Origin: Limnospira platensis
GTDB lineage: Bacteria > Cyanobacteriota > Cyanobacteriia > Cyanobacteriales > Microcoleaceae
Strand: one strand, 5' to 3'
Length of the DNA: 64,000 bases
Assembly (NCBI RefSeq): GCF_046480435.1
Contig: NZ_PKGC01000007.1
Shown: positions 25,932 through 33,756 of the stretch, in pieces
How the letters are laid out: the number at the start of each line of letters is the position of its first letter
Position numbering within the stretch: the first letter of the stretch is position 1
Notes under the pieces: model-generated
What the model saw: only the letters and a program-made list of their open reading frames with translations
Databases searched by the model: none
What the model was told of the DNA's origin: nothing
Translations under genes and position numbers: made by a program

Positions 25932-26402
25932 AATATCAGTTCTTGCATTTTTTTTCACAGCCCCTCCTATCATAGGAGATTTTAGCCACAAACAAGCAAC
26001 AGCCAACAGACAACAGACAACCACCCACCGCCAATTTATCCATTTCTACCCTCTTCAATTGTCCTCAAACCCGGCTTAAAGATAAACTTTTATAATCTCT
26101 CCGAACAAATAGATTTAAATTTCCAAAGTTTGTTAAGAATTAATAAGTTTTTATTGCTAATCCCTCGCAAATAGTTGACGAGATTATAGGGGTTGTGATA
26201 CCATCAAATAAATCGCACCCAAGGGCTTCCCATGTCTTGCCGTAAAAATAGACGCTATAACGCTGATTATATCGTGATTAAAGTTATTATCTCACCAAAA
26301 TATTAAATTCACGATGCACGAGTTTTTCGCCAAAAAGCGATCGCTCTTTTTTCAGCTATTGACAAAAACGCCATTATGTGCATTCCCCCTCTCTCCCCAG
26401 AG
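25932..26402. other. Intergenic region without a convincing gene
   Basis: An A/T-rich spacer before the palindrome array. A TTGACG (26175-26180) with ATACCA 17 bp on is a weak possible promoter. A 24-codon ORF (26232-26306, starting MSCRKNRRYNADY) recalls the N-terminus of IS3-type transposase OrfA and may be a decayed fragment. Otherwise I see nothing. Confidence 0.3.
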
Positions 26403-26588
26403 GGCGAGTTTATTAATCTTATCGCCCCCAGGCGAGGAACTAGCAGAACCTGCCGAAACAGAGAGGGCGGGCGGGTTTATTAATCTTCTGGTGGTCCGAT
26501 TAATTAACAGCAGAACCCGCCGAAACAGAGAGAGAGGGCGGGTTTATTAATCTTCTGGTGGTCCGATTAATTAACAGCAGAACCCGCC
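26403..26588. repeat. Three tandem 52-bp palindromes, period 67 bp
   Basis: Elements at 26403-26454, 26470-26521 and 26537-26588. The last two are identical over 52 bp, with terminal inverted repeats GGCGGGTT and AACCCGCC; the first is diverged (GGCGAGTT / AACCTGCC). They are separated by 15-bp GA-rich spacers (GAAACAGAGAG). The arms match those of the palindrome at 4494-4547. An apparent ORF through this region (26314-26550) is only the repeats read in frame. Confidence 0.8.
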
Positions 26589-26642
26589 CCTACATGATCG
26601 CCGTCTACCAGGGGGAAATAGAGGAATAATGATCAAGTATTC

Positions 26643-27929
26643 CTATGGATAGAGTCCCCTATCCTTAATAGCTTGTGCCACCCGACCGACACCGAGAGTA
26701 TAGGCAGCAAGTCGTAAAGAGACAGACCGCTGTTGGGAATGTTGGCTAACGCGGTGGTAAGCACTACGGAGTAGTTTTTCCATTTCGCGATTAACCCGTT
26801 TTTCATCCCAGAAAAGGAAAGACTGACCTTGTACCCATTCAAGATAGCTAACCACCACACCACCAGCATTAGCAAGGATATCTGGTAAGACAGTAATCCC
26901 CCGCCTTTCCAGTATTTGGTCTGCTATGAGAGTAATGGGCGCATTAGCAGCCTCTGCCACTAATTTAGCCTGAATGCGATCGGCATTATCTTCAGTAATT
27001 TGGTCTTCCAAAGCAGCAGGAATTAGAACATCACAGGGGAGGGTGAGTAATTCAGCATTGCTAATGCTATCGCTACCAGGAAAACCCACAACAGTTTTCT
27101 GGTTATTCACATGAGATTGCAAAGCCGGAATATCCAAGCCATGATCCGCAAAAACCCCGCCAAAGGCATCAGAAACAGCAATAATGTTAGCCCCTGCTTC
27201 GTGAAGAAGCTGTGCCGCCGCGCCGCCAACTTTTCCGAATCCCTGAATAGCAATTGTCACACCTTCTAGGGTTTGTCCTTTTTCTAATAAGGCTTCTCTG
27301 ACAGTAATCATCACCCCGCGTCCGGTCGCCATATCTCGACCTTTTGAACCACCAATAGATAGGGGTTTTCCGGTGACGACACCTAAGACAGCATGACCCA
27401 TATTCATAGAATAGGTATCCATCATCCAAGCCATTTCTCGTGAGGATGTGCCGATATCGGGTGCAGGGATATCGATCGCCGGACCAATATCTTTAATCAA
27501 TTCGCTAGTGTAGCGACGGGTGAGGCGTTCAAGTTCCCCTAGGCTATATTGTGCCGGGTCAATAGCAATGCCACCTTTAGCGCCGCCGTAGGGAATCCCT
27601 AATAGGGCACATTTCCAGGTCATCAACATCGCCAAGGCTGACAACTCTCCCAGATTAACGGTTGGATGATATCGGGTTCCGCCTTTATAGGGACCGAGGA
27701 CATCACAGTGCTGCACCCGGTGTCCGGCGAGGATTTGTACTTTTCCATTGTCTAATTTAACCGGAATGGAAACGGTGACGACTTTCCGGGGATGTTCTAA
27801 AATCACCAAGATATTTGGGTCCATGGCTAGTTCCCCAGCCGCTTGGTTTAAATAGCTACAGGTGCGATCGAATGGACAAATATAAGCCGGAGTTGGGGAT
27901 GTGGTCGTTACCTGGGATGATACAACCAT
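26643..27929 (-). CDS. gdhA: Glutamate dehydrogenase (Glu/Leu/Phe/Val dehydrogenase family)
   Basis: A 428-residue hexameric-type amino-acid dehydrogenase that interconverts glutamate with 2-oxoglutarate and ammonia. Motifs: GPYKGGTRYHP, the catalytic-lysine segment LGIPYGGAKGGI, PAPDIGTSSREM, the Rossmann loop IAIQGFGKVGGAAAQLL and PCDVLIPAALEDQI. Length and motifs match the short bacterial GDH group (about 420 residues). Coenzyme preference is not clear. The reaction side-steps or supports GS-GOGAT. A 288-bp divergent region separates it from the TRAP binding protein gene. Confidence 0.93.
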   Translation of the reverse strand: MVVSSQVTTTSPTPAYICPFDRTCSYLNQAAGELAMDPNILVILEHPRKVVTVSIPVKLDNGKVQILAGHRVQHCDVLGPYKGGTRYHPTVNLGELSALAMLMTWKCALLGIPYGGAKGGIAIDPAQYSLGELERLTRRYTSELIKDIGPAIDIPAPDIGTSSREMAWMMDTYSMNMGHAVLGVVTGKPLSIGGSKGRDMATGRGVMITVREALLEKGQTLEGVTIAIQGFGKVGGAAAQLLHEAGANIIAVSDAFGGVFADHGLDIPALQSHVNNQKTVVGFPGSDSISNAELLTLPCDVLIPAALEDQITEDNADRIQAKLVAEAANAPITLIADQILERRGITVLPDILANAGGVVVSYLEWVQGQSFLFWDEKRVNREMEKLLRSAYHRVSQHSQQRSVSLRLAAYTLGVGRVAQAIKDRGLYP

Positions 27930-28217
27930 AATTTATTAAACCTCTTTATTAATTCATTGTTCAGGCTGAAGCCAGAAGCTAGACAGTACAGCGATCTGTT
28001 CTGACCAACTTCTTGATCCCCAGCTAGATTCCCTCATATCTGTACCATAACTTAAAAAAATCTATAAATACAAAATTATGTAAAAATTGTTACAGTTTTA
28101 AATTATGTGATATGGTATATCAGCCAAAACTGGCTCAGTGAACCCGTTGGGTTTAAAATTAGATGAAATACTCAAGCCCACTGGCCTAATTTCTCTCACC
28201 GAAAGTAAGCAAAAATT

Positions 28218-29336
28218 ATGAAACGTCGAAATATCCTCGGTTATGCTGCCACTGGAGTGGCCACCGCCGCCGCCTTGGCTGCCTGTAGTCCCCAAAATAC
28301 GGGTCCGGCTGTTCAAAGTGACTCTTTACCACGGGTACGCTGGAAAATGGCTACAAGTTGGCCAACTTCCCTAGATACGCTATATGGCGCTGCTGAACTC
28401 ATCGCGGAATTGGTCAGTAAACTAACAGACGGAAGATTTACTATACAAACTTTTGCGGCGGGGGAAATTGTGCCGGGGTTACAGGTGTTGGATGCTATTC
28501 AACAGGGGACTGTCGAATGTGGCCACACGGCGAGTTATTACTACATTGGTAAAAACCCGGCTTTGACTTTTGGCACTTGTGTTCCCTTCGGACTTAATAC
28601 GCAGCAACAGATGGCTTGGCTATATCATGGCGGCGGTATTGAGGCGATGAATAAGCTATATGCCGATTTTAATACTATTGCTTTTCCGGCCGGAAATTCT
28701 GGGGCTCAGATGGGGGGGTGGTTTAAAAGAGAAGTAAATAATATCGCTGATTTGAATGGTTTAAAAATGCGGATTCCTGGCTTAGGTGGGGAGGTTCTCT
28801 CCCGGTTGGGGGTGAATGTTCAGGTTTTACCGGGAGGAGAAATTTTCCTGGCTTTGGAAAGGGGGGCTATTGATGCGGCGGAGTTTGTTGGTCCCTATGA
28901 TGATGAAAAGTTAGGCTTAAATAATGCGGCGAGGTTATACTATTATCCGGGTTGGTGGGAACCGGGATCTAGTTTTGATTTACAGATTAATTTGGTGGCT
29001 TGGAATAGGTTGCCGACGGAGTATCAGGAAATTCTGAAAACAGCCGCGTCGGCGGCTAATATTCAAACTTTAGCTAAGTATGATGTGCAAAACCCTCAAG
29101 CGTTGAAAAGGTTGATTGATGGAGGGACTCAGTTAAAGGCTTTTAGCCCAGAAATTTTACAGGCTTCTTTGGCTGCAACTACGGATTTACTGGAGGATAT
29201 GGCTAGTATAAATTCCTCTTTCCGAGATATTTATGAACCCTGGAAAGAGTTTCGAGATAACATCCGACAGTGGCACGCTGTGGGTGAGTTTGCTTTCAGT
29301 AATTTTGTGTCAACACCTATTTTAGAAGGGTTGTAG
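28218..29336 (+). CDS. TRAP transporter substrate-binding protein (DctP/TakP type)
   Basis: A 372-residue periplasmic binding protein. The N-terminus has a twin-arginine-like MKRRNILGYAATG and a lipobox LAAC, so it may be exported folded and lipidated. The mature part has VRWKMATSWPTSLDTLYGAAEL and the conserved AAEFVGPYDDEKLGLNN plus YYPGWWEPGSSFDLQIN; the latter is typical of the TakP/2-oxoacid and lactate binding subgroup. It binds a carboxylate for Na+-driven import by DctQ/DctM, but neither membrane subunit is adjacent, so they must lie elsewhere. Three bases separate its stop from the convergent nucleotidase gene's stop region. Confidence 0.9.
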   Translation: MKRRNILGYAATGVATAAALAACSPQNTGPAVQSDSLPRVRWKMATSWPTSLDTLYGAAELIAELVSKLTDGRFTIQTFAAGEIVPGLQVLDAIQQGTVECGHTASYYYIGKNPALTFGTCVPFGLNTQQQMAWLYHGGGIEAMNKLYADFNTIAFPAGNSGAQMGGWFKREVNNIADLNGLKMRIPGLGGEVLSRLGVNVQVLPGGEIFLALERGAIDAAEFVGPYDDEKLGLNNAARLYYYPGWWEPGSSFDLQINLVAWNRLPTEYQEILKTAASAANIQTLAKYDVQNPQALKRLIDGGTQLKAFSPEILQASLAATTDLLEDMASINSSFRDIYEPWKEFRDNIRQWHAVGEFAFSNFVSTPILEGL

Positions 29337-29341
29337 TAAGG

Positions 29342-30931
29342 TTAAAGAGGTGCTTTGATGATACGATCGCCTACTGGGGGGTTAATCAGGGGGCGATCGC
29401 TTATATAATCAGCCACAACATCTGACAGTAAAAAACCAGTATCTATCTGATTTTTAGACTGTTTGAAAATTTCGTAACCATCGCCGCCTGTCATTAAAAA
29501 AGTGTTGGTAACTACCCGATAACTCACACCATCTTCTAGGGGTTTCATGCTACCATCAGGACTGGTGACATTAACTGACATAATCCGCGAACCTATGGGC
29601 GCTTCTGGATTCCACATCAGTTGAATTCCAGACACTTGCGGAAAACTTCCCTCTCCCTTTTCTACTCTACTAACACCATGTTCTAACAGTTGTTTAATCT
29701 GATTTCCGGTTAAGTCACAACGAGCGATCGTATTTCCGAAGGGGAGAACTTCCATAACTTGACCAAGGGTGATCTTACCCGCCGGAATGCTGGCTCGAAT
29801 TCCGCCCCCATTAATAATCGCTATTTCCGCACCGTCTGGCTGCATTTTTGCCAGAATTGCATCAGCAATTAGATTTCCTAAGTTGGTCTCAATCGAGCGA
29901 ATATTTCGGCGATCGCCATCTAGTAAAGTATCAGTTTCACCAATAACTTGATTTCGTAATTCTTCCAGGGGTGCTTGGAAAACTTGCAATTGCGCTTCAA
30001 AATCTGGGTCAGGAATAATACTTTCATCCACAGCATGAGGAGAACCCGCCCAAGATATTAGATGACCTCTACCATCAAAAACAACTTGTAAATCCCCTAA
30101 ATATTTCCCCCATTCCCAATCAGTCACCACTAACACATTATCCCCATTAGGGGAAGTTTCCACCAAAGGATAAGGTTGAGTCGCCCCTGGTATATTTCCT
30201 AGGGGAGTGTGGGAATGTCCGCCCACAATTAGATCAACTCCATCCACTTGTTGAGCTAATTTAATATCCTCATAAATACCTAAATGAGTCAGGGCGATGA
30301 TTTTATTGACACCACGACCTCTGAGAATTTTAACTGTTTTTTTGGCAGCGGCGATCGGATCAATAAACTTAATACCTTCCCCAGGACTAGACAAAATCTC
30401 CGTGTCTGGTGTCGTTAACCCGAAAATACCTATTTGTTCACCATTAACATGAACAATAATCCAAGATTCGATTAAATCAGACAGCGGTGAGGTGACATCA
30501 ATTTCCAGATTAGAGGAAATCATCGGAAACGCCGAACTTCTAATAAACTCCGCTAAGGTTTCCTGTCCTCGGTCAAATTCATGATTTCCGATCGCCACAG
30601 CCGCATAATTCATTTGATTATAAAAGGGAACATCTGCTTGACCTAAATACTTATTAAAATACAGAGTTCCCTGGAAAATATCCCCCGCATCTAGCAATAG
30701 GGTTGCGGTTTCATTCTCAGCCCGCAGTGTATCAATTAGGGCTTTTCGTCGCGCAATACCACCTAATAAATTATCCCCAACTTCCACCGATTCTAAGCGA
30801 GCATGATGGTCGTTTGTATGTAATAATCTTAGGCTAAAATCCTGTGATTTTACCAAAGAATCATGAAAGGCAATTCCTAGAAAAATTGCCCCCACAAATA
30901 AAACCCCATACAAGCGTACAGCCCACTTCAT
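29342..30931 (-). CDS. 5'-nucleotidase / UshA-type metallophosphatase
   Basis: A 529-residue extracytoplasmic nucleotidase with an N-terminal hydrophobic signal or anchor (residues about 5-25). The metallophosphatase domain shows LLHTNDHHARLE, LLLDAGDIFQG, AAVAIGNHEFDRG and IVGGHSHT; the C-terminal 5'-nucleotidase domain shows NGGGIRASIPAG and MTGGDGYEIF. It should dephosphorylate nucleotides outside the membrane and recover phosphate and nucleosides. No Pho-box-like direct repeats were seen upstream. Confidence 0.93.
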   Translation of the reverse strand: MKWAVRLYGVLFVGAIFLGIAFHDSLVKSQDFSLRLLHTNDHHARLESVEVGDNLLGGIARRKALIDTLRAENETATLLLDAGDIFQGTLYFNKYLGQADVPFYNQMNYAAVAIGNHEFDRGQETLAEFIRSSAFPMISSNLEIDVTSPLSDLIESWIIVHVNGEQIGIFGLTTPDTEILSSPGEGIKFIDPIAAAKKTVKILRGRGVNKIIALTHLGIYEDIKLAQQVDGVDLIVGGHSHTPLGNIPGATQPYPLVETSPNGDNVLVVTDWEWGKYLGDLQVVFDGRGHLISWAGSPHAVDESIIPDPDFEAQLQVFQAPLEELRNQVIGETDTLLDGDRRNIRSIETNLGNLIADAILAKMQPDGAEIAIINGGGIRASIPAGKITLGQVMEVLPFGNTIARCDLTGNQIKQLLEHGVSRVEKGEGSFPQVSGIQLMWNPEAPIGSRIMSVNVTSPDGSMKPLEDGVSYRVVTNTFLMTGGDGYEIFKQSKNQIDTGFLLSDVVADYISDRPLINPPVGDRIIKAPL

Positions 30932-30961
30932 GATTATGACTAGATTATCAGTGCAGTTTTA

Positions 30962-31288
30962 TTATACCTTTAATTCTGGCGAATCTGGCTGAGATTGGGG
31001 CGCTACAGAAGCATCTAAAACCGCTTGGGGTACTTCGTATTTAGTCCCGCCAAAGAGAGTGCCTAAATTACTTTCATCAGAGGTTTCTCCCATCACCATA
31101 AATTGTTCCGGGTTAAGAATCAGGTTTTCATACTCACCCCCCATAGTTAAGTCTACTGAATAACTTTCTTGGGGATTTTGATAACACTCTACAACGGTTC
31201 CTACGGTTCCCTTGGGGATAATTTGGCGACCAAAATGGGCTTTTATTTCTATTACGGTTTCAATTCTATCATAGAGTTTAGCTTTCAT
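30962..31288 (-). CDS. Small DUF4926-like protein
   Basis: A 108-residue protein. Its first half (KLYDRIETVIEI and PKGTVGTVVECYQNP) resembles DUF4926, a small beta-barrel module often encoded with mobile or toxin-like genes. The second half is an acidic Pro/Ser tail without structure. The ATG at 31288 is preferred to an ATG five codons upstream. It lies 31 bp from the nucleotidase gene's start on the same strand and may share its transcript. Function unknown. Confidence 0.65.
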   Translation of the reverse strand: MKAKLYDRIETVIEIKAHFGRQIIPKGTVGTVVECYQNPQESYSVDLTMGGEYENLILNPEQFMVMGETSDESNLGTLFGGTKYEVPQAVLDASVAPQSQPDSPELKV

Positions 31289-31322
31289 TGATTTTTGCCT
31301 CAATTTTCAAAATCATCACCTA

Positions 31323-31357
31323 CAAAACAACCCTCCCCCAAGGATTAGGGAAGGGTT
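31323..31357 (-). terminator. Terminator of the small basic protein gene
   Basis: Read on the minus strand, AACCCTTCCC pairs with GGGAGGGTT across an eight-base loop and is followed by GTTTTG. It separates the 57-residue basic protein gene from the DUF4926-like gene. Confidence 0.6.
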
Positions 31358-31478
31358 TAAGTTAGTCGGTAAACTTGTCCAAACAATCAGGTTTAAACTG
31401 GGCTTTCCAATACATTTGGGAAGCGTGATCAACAATCAAAGTTATTTGTATAACTGTTGTTATCACCAACCTAATCAC

Positions 31479-31652
31479 CTACTCAGCCTTAGAATCTTGC
31501 TCTGAAGATGTTTGTTCACCCTCAGACGGGCGATCGTTGCGGTTGAAGCGCTTATTACGAGATGAGTGGGGGTTGAATCTCTTACGATACTGGCGTGCAT
31601 TGGCCAGGTTGCGTTCAGCCTTTTCTTTTTTTAAATTACGACGCTTGGCCAT
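31479..31652 (-). CDS. Small basic conserved cyanobacterial protein (57 aa)
   Basis: A very basic 57-residue protein: MAKRRNLKKEKAERNLANAR then RKRFNPHSSRNKRFNRN and an acidic tail. Such composition suggests RNA or ribosome binding; I believe it is a conserved cyanobacterial small protein but cannot name it. GAGG 8 nt upstream supports the ATG at 31652; the same frame stays open 66 codons further upstream, but that part is not protein-like. It lies about 410 bp behind the RRM gene on the same strand, in the position where some cyanobacteria have rpsU; it is not S21. Confidence 0.7.
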   Translation of the reverse strand: MAKRRNLKKEKAERNLANARQYRKRFNPHSSRNKRFNRNDRPSEGEQTSSEQDSKAE

Positions 31653-32066
31653 CACGATTACCTCATAAAGACATAGTTGTGCTTGAACCTCCCCAATACT
31701 AAAACTATGGGGATTCCTGTCTACCCTCAAATGGGGGACAGCGGGACATTCAAGTATCCCTCTAAGCCCTCCAGCCTTGGCAGCTATTGGGCTTACTTTG
31801 GTTTTTTGGTTTCCGAGTCGATCGCCTAGCCATATAGCTACGCTCTGCATCTTCCCATTACTTGTCAGTTGTTTAGGCAGGCGGCCAGCATAGCAGTAGT
31901 GACTTACTGTGCAGGGATGACTCCGATACTAGAATACTTCCTTGGGTAGATGGTTCTCCGTACTTAATTTGGCTACGCTAGTTCGCCGTGTTTAGGACTG
32001 CGAACCGCCTACATCCCCATCGCCGCCGTCACGGACAGGCGATCGCTTTTCGGGTCAAAGTACTTT
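31653..32066 (-). other. Long untranslated stretch between the RRM gene and the small basic gene
   Basis: No convincing gene in 414 bp. Read on the minus strand there are possible stems, for example GTTCGC...GCGAAC just after the RRM stop and CCCCA...TGGGG just before the start of the basic protein gene. It could be a long 3'/5' UTR involved in regulation, as cold-responsive rbp genes often have long leaders. I recognise no known RNA family. Confidence 0.3.
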
Positions 32067-32351
32067 CTAATATCGTGGTCTGCGGCCCCCTCTATCAGGT
32101 TTCTTATCTTCCCGAGGACGAGCTTGGTTAACTCGAATTTCCCGTCCCATCCACTCAGCACCATCAAGTTCTTCGATCGCACGAGTTTCTTCTTCTTCGG
32201 TATTCATTTCCACAAACGCAAAACCACGAAACTTTCCAGTTTCGCGATCGGTGGGAAGATGAACCCGTTTCACCGTGCCATATTCTGCGAAGACTTCTTT
32301 TAGATCTTCGTCAGTGACATCATAGGATAAGTTCCCTACATAGATTGACAT
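32067..32351 (-). CDS. RNA-binding protein with one RRM domain
   Basis: A 94-residue single RRM protein, the cyanobacterial Rbp family. RNP2 is IYVGNL at residue 3 and RNP1 is KFRGFAFVEM near residue 41. A short basic, Gly/Arg-rich tail (PDRGGRRPRY) follows, as in the type with a small glycine-rich end that is often cold-induced. It binds single-stranded RNA and may guide mRNAs, for instance to the thylakoid membrane. GGAGG lies directly before the start. Confidence 0.95.
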   Translation of the reverse strand: MSIYVGNLSYDVTDEDLKEVFAEYGTVKRVHLPTDRETGKFRGFAFVEMNTEEEETRAIEELDGAEWMGREIRVNQARPREDKKPDRGGRRPRY

Positions 32352-32550
32352 TTGTTTCCTCCAAAATCATTGATAACCGAGGGGACGACAGACCCGGGAG
32401 GAACGTCTGCTAATACCTTACGGAAATAACCAGCTAAGATCAACAACAAACTTTACCACCGAATCAACTGTTCTTAGATCATATCTTAGCACCACCAGGG
32501 TTAAGCTAAGGAACTCACCTTGATTTATCCCGATCGCATGAGTTAGCGAA

Positions 32551-32637
32551 CGGAGAGGGAGGGATTCGAACCCTCGTTAGAGTCACCCCTAAACAGCATT
32601 TCCAGTGCTGCGCCTTCAACCACTCGGCCACCTCTCC
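32551..32637 (-). tRNA. tRNA-Ser (anticodon GGA)
   Basis: An 87-nt class II tRNA on the minus strand. Acceptor stem GGAGAGG / CCTCTCC with discriminator G, D-arm GCCGAGTGGTTGAAGGC, anticodon loop with GGA in the stem GCAGCACT...TGCTG, a long variable arm, and T-arm GAGGGTTCGAATCCCTC. No CCA is encoded. The long variable arm and GGA anticodon identify serine (codons UCU/UCC). No duplicated 3' end was seen nearby, so no evidence of use as an attachment site. Confidence 0.96.
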
Positions 32638-32744
32638 AAAACCGTCGCATTTTTTAGTTTTACTCACAAGATATGTATCTTAGCAGAAGCCTATATGATT
32701 TGACAATACCCTTAGCAAAATTTCTTGAGATACAGGCTACACCT

Positions 32745-33476
32745 TCATTCCGGTTCCTGAGCCCTCACATTAAGCCAACCCAGTTGCGTGGGTTGTTCAT
32801 AAATACGCCGCAGGGTATTCACATCACGGGGGGAAATAGGCGGAGGTTCCCGAACCTGGGAGTAATACATCACATCTGTTTCCATGGGACTATGGCCCCA
32901 AATCCCCAGGGCGTGCCCAAATTCGTGGCGAGTGGCTGCCGTGATATACTTCCCGCTTTGGGTAGGACTGAGCCAAATAGTAAAGCGATGGCCCAAAATA
33001 TAAGAATCTTTCCCAGTAATGGCTTTAAAAAGCTGATATCTGGCTTCCGCAGAACTAGCCCGCAGGTTTCCCGGTTGTAGGGGAGGGCGACGACGGAAAA
33101 TCTGGATCTCGGCGCGATCGCTATCCTCAATAACTTCTATCGGTAAATAGGGGTTCCAGTCCATCACCGCATCTAAGACCAGATCCCGCCAATTTTCAGC
33201 CCCTGGATCAGTAGGGGATTCAATATAGACACGAACTGGAAAACTAGACCAGACCAGATGACCAAATCTAGGCGGCGCTATCTGGTCGAAATAATCACCA
33301 CTGTCCGTAGGATCTTGCCATTGTTCTAAAGATGGGGGGAGGGGATGGGGATGAAACGGGATTGACAGATCCACAGCAGGCGATCGCCAACCGTAAACTA
33401 CGATCACAAAAATCGTAAATAGACTCAATCCTATTAGCCGAAGCCTCACCAACCCCAAAATCCCTACCCAAGCCAA
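32745..33476 (-). CDS. Metzincin-type zinc peptidase (M10-like)
   Basis: A 243-residue protein with one N-terminal membrane anchor or signal (about 5-30) and an extracytoplasmic metallopeptidase domain. The zinc site is TRHEFGHALGIWGHS with His184, His188 and His194 as ligands and Glu185 as base; a Met-turn-like DVMYY follows. This is the HExxHxxGxxH pattern of matrixin-like peptidases. It has no prodomain cysteine switch that I can see. It overlaps secG by 13 bp, so they are cotranscribed. Substrate unknown. Confidence 0.88.
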   Translation of the reverse strand: MAWVGILGLVRLRLIGLSLFTIFVIVVYGWRSPAVDLSIPFHPHPLPPSLEQWQDPTDSGDYFDQIAPPRFGHLVWSSFPVRVYIESPTDPGAENWRDLVLDAVMDWNPYLPIEVIEDSDRAEIQIFRRRPPLQPGNLRASSAEARYQLFKAITGKDSYILGHRFTIWLSPTQSGKYITAATRHEFGHALGIWGHSPMETDVMYYSQVREPPPISPRDVNTLRRIYEQPTQLGWLNVRAQEPE

Positions 33477-33694
33477 CCAGCGCTTAAAATCGTGGTTAAC
33501 CCCATAAATACAATTGCTAGTATCCAGGTAATGCGATTTAGGGTAACTTCCGCTGTTTTCGCGCTAGTAAACAGTTGCGCCTGTCCACCAATTCCCCCAA
33601 TACCATCACCCTTGGGACTGTGCAGGAGTACCAAAATCACCAACCCTAGGGCCGAGAGTGACCAGATTGCCTGTAATATATCAGTAAGAGCCAT
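33464..33694 (-). CDS. secG: Preprotein translocase subunit SecG
   Basis: A 76-residue membrane protein with two hydrophobic segments (IWSLSALGLVILVLLH and ITWILAIVFMGLTTIL) linked by the characteristic Gly-rich loop KGDGIGGIGGQAQLF. Accessory subunit of the SecYEG channel. Its 3' end overlaps the metzincin gene by 13 bp. The upstream gene is divergent. Confidence 0.95.
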   Translation of the reverse strand: MALTDILQAIWSLSALGLVILVLLHSPKGDGIGGIGGQAQLFTSAKTAEVTLNRITWILAIVFMGLTTILSAGWLG

Positions 33695-33756
33695 AGTTCG
33701 TCATCAATTCCGTGCGTTTCGGCTTTCAGTATCTTAACATCAAACAGAACAACTCC

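Noticed and set aside
26232..26306. 24-codon ORF resembling the start of an IS3-type OrfA
   Set aside because: Too short for a call; resemblance is limited to a few basic/aromatic residues. Mentioned in the spacer note only.
26314..26550. 78-codon frame through the 26.4 kb palindromes
   Set aside because: Mostly the repeat read in frame; the repeated peptide is a by-product of the array.
32551..32637. tRNA-Ser as attachment site of an integrated element carrying the recombinase at 43-44 kb
   Set aside because: No repeat of the tRNA 3' end was seen downstream, the region between is ordinary housekeeping sequence, and the recombinase lacks its catalytic residues.
32673..33080. 135-codon frame antisense to the metzincin gene
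   Set aside because: The opposite strand carries an intact HExxHxxGxxH protein; this frame has no motif or ribosome site.
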